NCBI GenBank assembly: GCA_013076295.1
Contig: RQOL01000906.1
Location: 5,637,104-5,701,103, forward strand
DNA: 64,000 bases
Direction: 5' to 3'
DNA from: Sanderia malayensis
Taxonomy: Eukaryota; Cnidaria; Scyphozoa; Semaeostomeae; Pelagiidae
In this document: piece after piece, positions 31,583 to 42,857 of the stretch
Layout of the letters: every line of letters begins with the position of its first letter
Numbering within the stretch: the first letter of the stretch is position 1
The notes under the pieces: model-generated
Databases searched by the model: none
What the model was told of the DNA's origin: nothing
Seen by the model: only the letters and a program-made list of their open reading frames with translations
Translations under genes and position numbers: made by a program

Positions 31583-33140
31583 CAGGTATCTCCGCTCTTT
31601 GATTGTTTTGCCTTTTCTCCCAGCAGAGTATATTGAACAGACTTTCAACCTTTGACAGTTGGTTGATTCATTATATTCGTGTGCTTGTATGATGTGCTGA
31701 CTTGAAAGCCCCATTCTCAGCGATGTTCCTCATTCTCACTGATGATCTTTCTGATGATGACCAGTGCTCATTCTCACTCACGAGGACTGTTCTGGAAACA
31801 GATTGTCTTCACTTCTTTTGTTCTTTTGTTATCAACAACGCTACTTCAACTTAGACTCGTTACATTACGTCCCAGTGCCTCGCTCGCAACTCGCTCAACA
31901 CAAGGGATTTATGGACTTACTGCTCAAAAGCTGGAAAAAAATGTTGCGCCTCGCTCTGATGTAATGCTGCAAGATTAAAACTTGGAAAATGCCGAGAGGA
32001 CTCAAAATTTCAATATTTTGTGTTGCCGCCTCTGAGCTGAACACGTTTTCATTTTATTTGAAAAGAAAAATGTCAATGATTGCATGTCCAAGGATTTTTA
32101 TGAGGAAGTATAGAAACAGGTAAGTTTCATTTTTAGTTTCCAATTTAGTTCTTGTTGGATTTTGCAAATTACAAGCGGTTGTTTAACTTTATTTCATGTT
32201 TGGTTTGATAAACATGTCTAGGCCTTTGACGAACCAACAAATTCATTTTTTTGGTTATTTTATGAACAATGAAAAGTACTTATTTTCATTGTTACATTCA
32301 CAGATTAAATCACAGATGCATGGTCAGCTGAACCACTAAGGGCTAGTATTTATCGGTAAATTAACACACTTTAATGAACTGTAGTTTCTAACTTTACTTT
32401 TGGTTATGCTGAAAGAAAAAGCTTTTGATATTCTCAATATTTACTTTGAATTATTTAGAGAAAATAAATTTTCAACTTTGACTATGGAACAATTTTTCTT
32501 GATAGTTAGATTATTAGTATGTAGTTTTATATGTAAGAACACATGAAATGCTTTTTGATTTCTTAATTGGCGGTGAATACACGCGTGTTGTTTTCCATAA
32601 TCATGAATACAACAAGTCCTGGTGAAATGCAATTGTCAAATGAAAAGCAGTTTTTACCTTAACTTGTGCGAGACCCATATACAAAAACATACAATTGATG
32701 AGGACTTTTTTGTCAATATTTTTCGGAAAAGCACGAAAATTTGTTTAGTTCATATCCATTTGAACTTTTCTCACAGCTTCGGCATTTTCCCGCCATTTGA
32801 TGTTGAATTAAAAATTGACGCCACGCCACTTCTTATGATCCAGATTGGTCCGTAAAATATCGAGTTAAACCTTTACTTACATGGTCTAACTTGTGGTTGA
32901 ACGTGATTGGTCAAAAAGAGCAATAGCCATTGTTTAAAAGCCAAATGCTGCAGGAGATTAGATACTCCATGCTCATAAAAATCTCCTTACAGAGATTTTT
33001 GGACAGTTTTTGAGCTGTAAGTCCATAAGTCCCTCAAACGAGCGAGGCACAGGGACGCGATGTAGTGAGTCTAACTTTAACTCCGCGTCCGCCAAAACTT
33101 TGGTCACGTGATGTAACTGAGGGGACAAATTTTTGAAAAC
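31583..33140. other. Unassigned sequence with a spaced inverted repeat
   Basis: Sequence around 31840-31945 (GTCCCAGTGCCTCGCTCG, then TTTATGGACTTACTGCTCAAAA) recurs inverted at about 32985-33085, spacing the arms by about 1 kb. No coding function is seen between them. It may be a decayed inverted-repeat element. Confidence 0.5.
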
Positions 33141-33721
33141 ATGGCAGAGCCCAGTAACGATTTCTATGTTCAGGGGGAAATGTTGGACCTATGATTTGAA
33201 TTTATGGATGAAGAAGAATACGATGAAATATGCGATGTTCAGCCGAACTTAGCCGTTGACGAGGTATTTTAATTTTACTTTTATATAATTTAGATGCATG
33301 TGATAATTTAGATGATGTAGAAACGCGCGCAGATTGGTAGGCCAAGGCAGTCAGCAGCAGCTTGGAAGTTTTTCTCAGTTATATACATTTATTTAATGTG
33401 CTACTTAATTGTTGCTTTTTCCAGTTGACTGATGACAAGCTTCATATCTGTGATACTGGGGGATGCGGGAAGCAGTGTAAAACTAAATTTGGGTTGGAGA
33501 GGCACAAAAGGGCAAAACATTCTGCTGCAGGTGATGCTGCTTGTCAAGGATGCAACAACCAATATTTCCAATGTTATCCAAATGATCTAAGAAGTTCACT
33601 TCAACAGTTTTCTTTTATTGACCAAAATGAAGCTCTTCTAAAAACCATTGTCAAATTGTATGACTCGCTGTGCACTAATTCAGATGTTTTATGCCTCATA
33701 CTATGCATCAGTTGTGCTTAA
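33141..33721 (+). pseudogene. Two-exon C2H2 zinc-finger gene remnant
   Basis: Exon 1 (33141-33263) starts MAEPSNDFY, is acidic (MDEEEYDEICDVQ) and has a TGA stop at codon 18 (33192-33194). A GTATTT donor and a TTTTTCCAG acceptor join it in phase 0 to exon 2 (33425-33721), which has CDTGGC...FGLERHKRAKH. This fits C-x4-C-x12-H-x4-H, one C2H2 finger, followed by CQGCNNQYFQC. The frame ends soon after, near the edge of segment B at 33854. This suggests a gene truncated by rearrangement, or a transposon passenger. Confidence 0.5.
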
Positions 33722-33853
33722 TGCAGATAGTTACTTTTTGCCACGGACAAAACCGTTGTGTACAATGCTGGCTGCTACATTTTTAAAATTAGGAAGCTTA
33801 CGAATGGCCCTAATTTTTTGTCAAGCTACATTATTCATCGGCCTGAAGTGAAA

Positions 33854-34566
33854 AAAATATGTGCTGATAAAAAGTGGACCGACGGAAATAACATAAGAAA
33901 AAACACGTAAACAGCATTCCTTGTTTGGGGAAGGGTAAAAAAGCACAATTTTTTTTAAGGTTTGTAGTTGCTGGGTTGGGTTGTCACAAGTCTCGATGTC
34001 TGTAAGCGGTGTTAGGTCCAGGGCTACAAGTCTATATTTTTTAAATCCACATTCCAGAAATCTGAATTTTGAAAACCTGTTTGGACTTCGGGACGGGTTA
34101 ATTTAATCCACGCCTGAACCCAGGTTAGTTATGTCAAAAATGAAAAACTTAACCCGATTTTTGTCTATGTTTTCAATTTGTTTTGCATCGCTGCACAGTA
34201 TTATCTTCACGCCAACTTAATTGTAATTAAGTTGTTGGCGATATCCAATCATTTTTCAAAACCTCTTTGTTTGCAATGGTGTAGCCTTGGTTGCATATTC
34301 TATTTAGCTTGCTGAGCCTTCCTGAGCATTTCATTTGGTGCGCAAGCTAAATATATGCTTTACACCATCAATTGAGAAATCCGAGCAAATAAACCAACTT
34401 CATTGAAGTGGAAGCAACCTATAAAAAGGTAAGTTTTAACTTTATATTTTATTCGTGGGAAATTAACGTTTTTACTGAAAAGGGGAACTTGTTTAGCTTT
34501 GCAGTGTTAAGTTGTATTTCATACGCGTCAACCGCTTAGATTTTTAATATCAAGTATCCTTTTATC
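33854..34566 (+). repeat. Segment B, part 1
   Basis: Same-orientation copy of 1780-2430 and 2780-2850, with small indels. It ends after ATTTTTAATATCAAGTATCC at 34540-34559. Unique sequence then runs to the TTAA element at 34939. Confidence 0.75.
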
Positions 34567-35309
34567 ACGTTCAATGAAATGAATGTGTCCAATTGGGCAA
34601 AAATCAAAATTAGGCCATTGCTCTTCGCCAACTTGAAATTATTATTGTTTAACTTGTTATGTATCTTTTAAAATTGTTTAAGAATTGTTACTTATAGCAA
34701 AGGATAGAAAATACTACTCACACGAGAAATAAAGCCCATGTATATAACAACCTCCCACACGTCAAATTAAACCTCGGAGGCAAGTCACTAAGGCTTTCAT
34801 TTGTGTCGAGATCAATATGTATTAAACAGTGGCTTGCCACATTAGGAAATCTGTAAAAATGGCATATACTTTGAATCGCCTTTAACATTATCTAATATTT
34901 AAAGGCAGCATTTTTTACTCTTTACATTACAAAGTTAAAGGAGAACTGTCACCAAAAATTATCTTTACTTATTTTGGTTCGTTATATTGCGTAGAATACG
35001 AATCCGAAGTTCGTTTTTCGAAAAAACGTCTTGTTTTCGAGTTATTTAGCATTTAAAGTGTCCGGTACTGCCGGACAAGTTCTCGTTGTTTTCTCGTTCC
35101 CGAGAATTTGTCACTTCCTTGTGACGTCATATGTGATCTTGGTTCTCGGCACGTACTCGTTTTCAGTAGTAATTCAAGCAATTTCGACACAAGACGACTG
35201 GCTTGAAAGTGCTTATTATTTGCGCTGTAAGCAGCAAATATCAAAATACAGACGGTGTACAGGATTCACGCATCAGTGAGAAGGGCAGAAATTGGCCAAT
35301 GGCAGCAGC

Positions 35310-35662
35310 TACTTTAATCGGAGAAAATTTCGCGGGAAGAAACTTTCGCGATTTTCGCGTTTTTGGCCAAAATTCGCGAAAGTTTATTGCGCAAAATTTT
35401 CTAAAATATGAAATTCGCGAAAGTTCATTCTTGATGAAAATCTCAAAATTGGAAATTCCCGAAATTTATGAAAAAGTTTCACTTTGAATAAAAACTACTT
35501 CAAGGTTTTTGTTTAAAGTTTCTGTTCAGACTTGGAATTCGCGAAAGTTTATTCTCGCAAAATATCCGATTTTGCCTAAAACGCGAAAGTTAATTCTAGA
35601 AATTTCGCGTTTTTTTCGCCTCGCGAAAGTTTCTACCCGCGAAAGTTTCTCCGATTAAAGTA
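35310..35662. mobile_element. 349-bp TA-flanked MITE
   Basis: CTTTAATCGGAGAAA at 35312 and its complement ending at 35660 are flanked by TA (35310-35311, 35661-35662), the Tc1/mariner-type duplication. The interior repeats the CGCGAAAGTTT word many times in both orientations. It is non-coding and nested in the TTAA element. Confidence 0.75.
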
Positions 35663-35879
35663 ATTCCATAAAGACAATGGCTGCAACAATGGCTAGTTTA
35701 GCGTATTGTTTACGAGATTAGGATTTGCCAAACACTCACAATAATACGTGCGCGCGCATTAATGTCAAACAACGGAACAATCAATGTATTGAAAAGTGAT
35801 GAAGTGAAGAAAGTGAGGAGAATAATATCAGACAAACGTTGCGAAGCTAAAAGTTGAGCTTGAGCAAAACCGAATAACT

Positions 35880-36300
35880 AATTTTGTTGAATATTCATGT
35901 TTTTTAACTCCTGGACATAAAATACCCTGGATTCAATTTTCAGTATTGAACGCAGCAAATTCAAAAAACATTTGTTTTGAGACCACTCAAGCAATCATTT
36001 TGACTTCAATTTTCGATCTTGTTTCATCAAAGTTAAAAAATTTTCATTTCCCAAAACAAAAGTGAAATACTATAATTGTTGTATTAGTTGCATAAGCATT
36101 ACAGCTAGAAAACTTTCTTCTTTTCACATGATGCTTCCAACGAGTCAAAAATGCTCGGTCGCTGTGCGTGATCGTGCTTGTGGTTCCGCCCTGCCACAGC
36201 GTGCCCAGCATCTAGTATGGTACGTCATGTTGTTTGGTATTTCAACAAGTTTACATTTTATCCAATGTAAATCCAGGAAAAAGCTACGATTTCAGGCCAA
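35880..36300 (+). repeat. Dispersed repeat R1, copy 1
   Basis: Landmarks are TTTTGAGACCACTCAAGCAA, TTCGATCTTGTTTCATCAA, GCTAGAAAACTTTCTTCTTT and GCATCTAGTATGGTACGTCA. Copies occur at 62882-63210 in the same orientation and at about 51484-51740 inverted. Confidence 0.8.
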
Positions 36301-36454
36301 CAAAGAAATGTTCCTATCTGTAGGCCAGGCCATAGCCATGCCTTTCTTGTACTAACATACAAAGTTCATCCAGGCTGTTCCAGCTGATTACCGTAATCTG
36401 CACATCTCCACAGCGCAAATATTCGGATAGGATATCCCTTGTTTTGGTGATTAA

Positions 36455-36720
36455 AATGGTAACTGCAGTGCTTACAACTGTTTGGAAGATAGTAGAAAGC
36501 AGGCTAATCCAGGTTCGCCAAGAAAGAAGAAACTTTTCGTGTTTCCTAGTGATCCAAAGCTACGGAAAGAATGGGTTAGGAAAGTGTGTCTCGTTAACTT
36601 TGTACCGCAACAACATTCCAGATTGAGGAGCGTTATAGTTTCTAAATTCGGTAGCAGCCCTTCTAAACTCAGTCCAAAGAAAAGTTATGGAACATTAAAA
36701 AAGAGACGAAGACTGGAGGT
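36455..36720 (+). pseudogene. THAP zinc-finger domain, frameshifted at its start
   Basis: The frame reads NCSAYNC, then KKKLFVFPSDPKLRKEWVRKV, with a basic SPKKSYGTLKKRRRLE tail. The C-x4-C pair near the N-terminus, the F.FP.(D/P)..(L)(R)..W core and the 20-30-residue spacing are those of THAP, a DNA-binding C2CH finger. THAP domains occur in host proteins and in P-element and some Kolobok transposases. The only ATG just upstream (36456) is one base out of frame, and a TAA immediately precedes the domain, so it cannot be translated as it stands. It lies inside the TTAA element and reads as its decayed N-terminal DNA-binding part. Confidence 0.65.
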
Positions 36721-37406
36721 ACATAAAAATTTTAACATAAACTTGTTTTTTTGAGTTTGTATGAGCTTCATCAGAGTGTGAATATCTGAACAGCTTATAT
36801 GATTGTGCATCATCCAGATATTCTTCATTTTCAATAAACTGGTATATGGCAGTTTCTATGACAGCAGCATTCAGACAAACACTTTTGAAATCATCATCCT
36901 CAGTAACACAATTTAAATTCTTTTCCCCAGCTTTCATCAAAACTCTGTCCTTTTCGTGGCAACACAGACTTTCACGGCCTGTTGGCATTTCACAACAATG
37001 ACCGCATTGGCACCTGAAACAAAATTTTATGAACGCGTAAGCAAATTACAATGATGAATAGGTGCTCTTCGTGTAGGCTATAACGACCAGGGTTCTTAAA
37101 TACATAAATTTGAAGAAATACAAACACAATTATTACCATTCAGTGTTTCCCATCCTTTCAACATTATACTCTTCTTCAGTTTCATTCAGATTCGTCAGAA
37201 CTTGTTGATAATCCTCCCGACGAGTCTGGCTGTTGTTGGTTGTGTCTCCTCGGTTCATACATGAAAAGCTGTATATCCATGGCCACTAAATCTACTTCAT
37301 CATGACCAGAAATTTCCAATTCATAATTTTCATAGTTGCTTGCCATTTTGCAGGTAGACAGTTGACATAAATCGTGAAAATTCTCAGGCAAGCAATTTTC
37401 AATCAC
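36695..37406 (-). pseudogene. P2X7-like intracellular zinc-binding domain, two exons, broken
   Basis: The minus-strand exon at about 37406-37135 carries IQLFMYEPRR. A TG|GTAATA donor then joins a TTTGTTTCAG acceptor at 37016. Across the joint the reading is EWCQCGHCCEMPTGRESLCC followed by CVTEDDDFKSVCLN, matching the Cys-rich W-C-x-C-G-x-C ... C-C-x-E ... C-[IV]-T pattern of the domain known from the P2X7 receptor tail and from many invertebrate transposon-linked proteins. The frame that opens exon 1 ends at a TGA near 37182, while the frame leading to the joint is different, so a frameshift breaks it. The C-terminus departs from the family after LDDAQSYKLF. Confidence 0.6.
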
Positions 37407-37719
37407 ACAGACTCCAAGCGGGCCTGCGTACTTCCTGTTTTTGCAATGATCACATTTTGCGTCACAAGTGTCCGAAGCATTGTAAAGTTAGATTTTCCGA
37501 AAATTCTCGTTTTTTCAGAAAGAATCGATAATAACTCGAAAACAAGGCGTTTTTTCGAAAAACGTACTTCGGATTCGTATTCTACGCAATAAAACGAACC
37601 AAAATAAGTAAAGATAATTTTTGGTGACAGTTTTCCTTTAACAAAAAGGCATCAAAATGACTGGACTTTGAATGCATCAAGCATCATTGAATAAAAGTAA
37701 ACACATTCCTTTCAAACGT

Positions 37720-37990
37720 ATATACGTGCGAGTTTGCAGTTTGAGGACTTTGGAATGCGGACATAAAATGTCAGTTACATGCGAGTTTCCAGTTTGAGAA
37801 CTTTGGAGTGCGTGGGCGAGTCTACAGTTAAAGCCCGGATATGAGAACTAGCCACTTTAGGAACCTACAGCCTGAAATCTCAGTAGTATTTATAGGTATT
37901 TCTTCATAGAAAATTCATGTCATTGCTCTGAATCCATGGAAAGATATTCTGATAGTTTACTTCTAGTTAAAATTTACGTTAATTCTACTT
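37720..37990 (+). repeat. Segment B, part 2
   Basis: Matches about 2900-3128 of segment A (ATGTCAGTTACAT, GAGAACTAGCCACTTTAGGA, GATATTCTGATAGTTTACTT). Similarity stops at about 37990, where a composite insertion of about 9.2 kb begins; segment B resumes at 47234. Confidence 0.75.
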
Positions 37991-38349
37991 GATGCCCCCT
38001 GTTCCAAGACAAGTTTCTTAAAATGCTAACTATTGCAAATAACTAATAGAGGCTTTATATAAAAATCAAGGTTCTTATATGCGGATTTTTACTGTATATC
38101 ATACTTTTGGGAAAAGTAATTTAACCTGCGTCATGTTTGTGTCTGGCCTCATTGAAACAACAACAACTGTTGTCTCTGGATCTTATCTCATCGTTCAACA
38201 TTTCAGGTCTATGCCCTGGGGAGTATGGAGAAGAAACCCCCGTCTTATGTAGAGGAAAATTGAGGACATTTACATATATTCTAGACAAAGGAGATTAGGG
38301 TAGGGTATTGAGAGACAAGTTTAAGAGTGAAGAGAAGATTCGTTTAGAG
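37991..38349. other. Unassigned sequence left of the LINE 3' end
   Basis: Part of the material inserted into segment B, but nothing is recognised in it. Confidence 0.3.
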
Positions 38350-39519
38350 TAACTTGAAATTCAAATTCAAATTCATTTCATTCAGCAACAAAATTACAGA
38401 TTACATACTGGTACAATAACTACTAGCTAAATTTTACAAAAGATAAAGTGGATTAAAAAAACTAATAAATGAGTTGCTCAGGACGCTGAGATAACCGAGA
38501 CGGTTTTCGAGCTCAGTGCCCTATTTTAGAGTATATACTAGTAAATTACATATAGGTTAAAATAAAATACAAATTGCAATGTAGAAAAACAGCATAGCTA
38601 CAATAGTCAATATAAGGTGCGGTCGTAAGTTTACATTTCGATATTTTATAGTTCAGTTTGAATTTGAAATTTTTTACAGCAAAAAAAAGTAAATAGAAAA
38701 AGAAAAGAAAAGGGGAAAAATAAAAAAGGGAGGGGGTGACACGGAACTTATGTTTGATAATCATTTCAAAAGGTTCCTTGGATTTGTGTATTAACGAATT
38801 TTTGTAATATTTGCAAAAAAGGTTTTTACTTTTTTGTTCTCTTATCTCGAGAGGTATATTATTCCAGATTTTAATACCATTGTATGTGAAAAATCGTTTT
38901 TTGTAGTTAGTCCTTATTACAGGGAATGCAAATTGTTTATTTGCAGATTATCGAGTTTGATAGCCATGTCGAGAGGTCGTTTTTTCAAAAACATTGTCAA
39001 AAATAGCACTCTGATTGCCATTGATTATGTCATATATGAGTTTCGAGCATTCAAGATTGAAATTCTGTTCAAGATCTAAAATATCTAATTTTGTAAAAAG
39101 CGGTTTAGGCACTAGCTGTATATTTTTCAAAATTAATGATTCTTAAAGCTTTGTTTAAGTTTCTTTGAACAGATTTGGTAACTGTTGCAGTTGCGCAACC
39201 CCAGTTGATAATTCCATAATTAACATGGGGGGGCAACGAATGCAAAATAGAGATTACGGAAAATTTGAGCTGGGACAAAGTGCCTCATTTTTGCCAGTAT
39301 TCCAATTCCTTTTGAGATCTTCATGTTAACATGTTGAATATGTTGTTTCCAATTTAGGTTTTTATCAAGTATTACTCCAAGATATTTAACATAGTCTTTT
39401 TGTCTGATTGATTTATTATTAATTTTTAGATTTACTTGGTAAGATAAATTTTGCTGAGAAGATGTGATTATAAGAAAGTTTGATTTTTCAATATTTAAAG
39501 TTAATTTATTTGCAGTGAG

Positions 39520-39998
39520 TCAGTCCGATACTTTAGTTAATTCCTGATTAACAGTATTTTCCAAATTTCTCAAATTTTGATCGGAGAAAAAAATATTAGT
39601 GTCATCTGCGAACAAATGAAATTTAAGCAGCTTGGAGACTAAAGGCATATCGTTTATGCACAGAAGAAAAAGGAGACGTCCAAGAACACTACCTTGTGGT
39701 ACTCCACTAGTTATTTTGCATGAATTTGATAGCTCTCCATTGATAGAAACTTTTTGCGTTCTATAAGTTAAGTGGGATTTGAACCAGTTAAGGGCAATAC
39801 CTCTTATACCATAATATTCAAGTTTATCAAGTATTATACTATGATCGACAGTATCAAAAGCTTTTGCTAAATCTAAAAATATACAGCATGACAATTTTTT
39901 GTTTTCAATTCCATTTACAAGTTGATTGTATAAATCTAAAATTGCAAGAGAAGTAGACTTCTTTTTTTGAAAGCCAAATTGATGCTCAAAAATAATGT
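39520..39998 (-). pseudogene. LINE reverse transcriptase core fragment
   Basis: Fingers and palm of a non-LTR reverse transcriptase: FLDLAKAFDTVDHSI (first catalytic Asp region), WFKSHLTYRTQ, SGVPQGSVLGRLLFLL and HLFADDTNIFF (the FADD catalytic pair). The second residue after GSVLG is R where most relatives have P. The frame opens directly at the right edge of a TA-flanked MITE, which cuts off the upstream part of the same protein. Confidence 0.8.
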
Positions 39999-40447
39999 TA
40001 CCGTATTTCCTCTATTAAGCGCCCGGGCGCTTATTAAATATTTTGCAAAATTGGGTGGGCGCTTATTAGAGGGGGGCGCTTAAAAGAGGGGGGCGCTTAT
40101 TTCACAGTCCTAAAATTTTAAAATCAAACAACCTCGAAAACAAAAGAATAATCTTATGTAGTTCCGAATGTTATTCAATATCAAGCAGCAAGATCAACTT
40201 CAACTGGTGATCCTGACTGCATTGCATTTTCCAAACGCTCACGACCCGCTGAAAGTGTTTTTCCAGCCTTAAAGAGCTTCTACGTTACTATTTGAACCAA
40301 ACAAGTAAAAACGTAAGGGTTCTATTAACCGCCCTGGGCGGTTAGTAGAGGGGGGGCGCTTATTTCACACTTCTTGATTTTAGGGTGGGCGCTTATTGGA
40401 GGGGGGCGGTTAATAGAGGGTGGGCGCTAAATAGAGGAAATACGGTA
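39999..40447. mobile_element. 445-bp TA-flanked MITE inside the LINE
   Basis: CCGTATTTCCTCTATT at 40001 and its exact complement ending at 40445 are flanked by TA (39999-40000, 40446-40447). The subterminal region is rich in GGGCGCTTATTA words in both orientations. Termini of this kind are widespread in animal MITEs; the TA duplication suggests the Tc1/mariner group. Non-coding. Confidence 0.85.
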
Positions 40448-41456
40448 TGTTTTCCTAGAAAACTTGTTAGCCTAGTATGCATTAATTTTTCAAAATGTTA
40501 TTAAAGAAGGGCAGCAGTGATATAGGACGATAGTTAGTTAGTTCTTCAGTTGATTTTGCTTTATGAATTGGCACTACTTTACTTTAGCAAACTTCAGCAT
40601 GATGGAGGGGTAAAAGCCAGATTCAAAAGATTCATTAATAAGATTAGTGAGGGGGATGGTTAAAGCATCACTTACGCATTTAATTAATTTCACTGGGATG
40701 TCATATGCATCTGGAGCTTTTCCTTCATTTAAGTTTAGCAACTGTCTATTTACTTCTGAAGGGGTTACCGGTGTAACAAAGAAGGAATCAATCACTATTA
40801 GAGTCAGTCAAGTAGTCTTTAAAATTTTTATTACTTGGTGTGAGCTTCTCAACGAGGTTTTGGGCAACAGAAGTAAAAAAGTTGTTAAGCGCATTTGCCA
40901 CTGGTTTACGATCTGAAATCAGCCTACCATTTATGTTTAGTTTAATGTCTTGAGAATTCTTAGATTTATTTCTACTTAGAAGATTATTTATTCCTTTCCA
41001 TGCTAGTTTAGAATCATGTTTAAAGGTTTCAAAGTAAGATAAATGATATTGTTTTTTACTTAGTCTTATAACTTGGTTTAACATATTTCTGTGTTTTTAT
41101 AACGTTGATACCAAAAATCGTCTTTAGTTCTTAAATATTTTTTATACAATTTGTTCTTAGAAGATATGGATTTTAAGATTCCATTTGTTACCCACGGCTT
41201 TAATTGTTGTTTTCTTTGTCGTTTTGTTTTGAATTTAAGGGGTTCATGCTTAACGATGATGCCTAGAACTTTCGATTGAGGCTTCGTTCACACGACACCG
41301 TTTTCATTTCGCTCCGGATTCCAGAGGCAAAACGGTGCGCATTTTTCACTGTGTTCACACGACACCGTTTTCACTTTTCACAAGTTTACGCTTCACTTCG
41401 CTCCCGCTGCGATTCCTGCTGTTTCAAATATTTGTAATGTTGCTTTTGCGCCAAAA

Positions 41457-41738
41457 TTTGAAAATTAAGCTAGCACCTAAGGTGTGAAGATTGATTGAAA
41501 TTATTTTCTACCGAGGCCAGTCCGAGAGTTCATGTGAGATAGCGAGGGCTCGCGCTGCGCATGACAATCTTCAAAGGTCGATTAGGGAAAATTATTTCTT
41601 GCTAATTTTAGAATTATTATTTGGGAGGGATAAACCTTTGTGTGACAGTAAGGGTGGGCACATGAACTCTCGGACTGGCCTCGGTAGAAAATAATTTCAA
41701 TCAATCTTCACACCTTAGGTGCTAGCTTAATTTTCAAA
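41457..41738. repeat. 80-bp perfect inverted arms at the DIRS 3' end
   Basis: 41457-41536 and 41659-41738 are exact reverse complements across TTTGAAAATTAAGCTAGCAC to GAGAGTTCATGTG. The inner spacer is 122 bp. In DIRS elements such complementary regions template completion of a circular intermediate. Confidence 0.85.
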
Positions 41739-41910
41739 TTATTTTCCACAACGAGGCCAGTCCTCGATTCCCTGTGAGACTTTAAAGCCAAGAAATAATT
41801 TTTCTCATTTATCAGCAACATAACTCAAATTTTTCTCAGCTATCAGCAACATAACTCAATTCATTATGTTATATAAATATAATGGTAAACACAATACGAT
41901 ATGTCAGTGT

Positions 41911-42828
41911 TCAGCAATTGTCCAGTATACTTTCTCCTAGATTTGTAATTATTTCTCTATTGTAAAATTTTGCGAAAGTTCTTTCATTGGTCCAATCAGC
42001 TGCCTTGCAAATACCTACTACTGAGAGTCCACTAGCAAATGCTTTCGATACAGAAGCTGATCGTGTGGAATGCGAAGAGAATTTTGTTGGTATTCCTGCT
42101 TGTTCTAGTATTTTCTTGCACCACCGAGATAGGGTGGTAGTTGTAACCGGTGAATAAGGAGGGGTAAAGCTGATAAACAGTTGTTTGTGTGTACCTCGAA
42201 GATTTGCTGTTCTTGCCAGATATAATTTTATCAAATTCACTGGACATATCTGTTTGTTAAGTTGGTATTTCTTTAACACAATTGGGGTAATGTGTCTTCC
42301 AGGAGCAGTCGTTTTTATAGGATTTCTAACTAAAAATTTGCAGTTTTCCTGATTCATTTCCATGTCCTCGATGTTGAGCGAGATAATCGTCTGTGCTCTC
42401 TGAGCTGTTAGTAGACTGATCAAAATTGCCAATTTCATGGTAAGATCTTTCAAAGATATACATTCATCATTGTCCATATTCTTAAGGTAGGTGATAACAA
42501 TTTTTGCATCATAGGTATAAGAGTATTTAGGTAAGGCTGGTCGTAAGCGGAATACCCCTTTCATGAACCTCTGTACCAGAGGCTGTTTTCCAAATGTCAA
42601 TCCGTCTTTTGGGTTTATTATTTGCGACAAAGCTGAGCGTGCGGTGTTGATCATTGAATATCCAACGTTCCTTGTATGAAATAAATCGGTTAAAAATGTT
42701 ATTCCCTCTTCGATGCTAGCTGTGTAAGGATTCTTATTTGCTTTCCCACAGAATTCAATCCAATCCCGAATTATTGGCTCATACTGTTTGTTTGTTCCTT
42801 TAGAATTCGCATGCATAATTATATCCAC
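41911..42828 (-). CDS. DIRS tyrosine recombinase
   Basis: This is the integrase-equivalent of DIRS elements: a phage-type tyrosine recombinase that inserts circular DNA without target duplication. Visible catalytic landmarks are the first Arg in LLTAQRAQTIISLNIEDM, the HSTRSASV box (H-x-x-R) and the nucleophile Tyr in TFAKFYNREI. An N-terminal SAM-like core-binding region precedes (NKQYEPIIRDWIEFC, TFLTDLF). The open frame extends upstream of the first Met (SSVRKKLEGQK), overlapping the RNase H ORF end, so translation may start earlier or by reinitiation. The length of about 305 residues is normal for the group. No stops interrupt it. Confidence 0.9.
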   Translation of the reverse strand: MDIIMHANSKGTNKQYEPIIRDWIEFCGKANKNPYTASIEEGITFLTDLFHTRNVGYSMINTARSALSQIINPKDGLTFGKQPLVQRFMKGVFRLRPALPKYSYTYDAKIVITYLKNMDNDECISLKDLTMKLAILISLLTAQRAQTIISLNIEDMEMNQENCKFLVRNPIKTTAPGRHITPIVLKKYQLNKQICPVNLIKLYLARTANLRGTHKQLFISFTPPYSPVTTTTLSRWCKKILEQAGIPTKFSSHSTRSASVSKAFASGLSVVGICKAADWTNERTFAKFYNREIITNLGESILDNC

Positions 42829-42857
42829 CGCCGCTTTTGGTAACTGTTTTTGTCCTT

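Larger units (their letters stand above)
34935..37641. mobile_element. 2.7-kb TTAA-flanked element carrying THAP and P2X7-like fragments (Kolobok-like)
   Basis: The element (34939-37637) begins AGGAGAACTGTCACC and ends GGTGACAGTTTTCCT, flanked by TTAA at 34935-34938 and 37638-37641. The arms extend about 105 bp with few mismatches, through GCGTAGAATACGAATCCGAA. Inside lie a TA-flanked MITE (35312-35660), a repeat shared with 51.5 and 62.9 kb (35880-36300), a frameshifted THAP domain on plus (36455-36720), and a P2X7-like zinc-binding fragment on minus (36695-37406). TTAA duplications with a THAP-bearing protein match what I recall of the Kolobok superfamily. No intact DDE core is visible. Confidence 0.65.
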
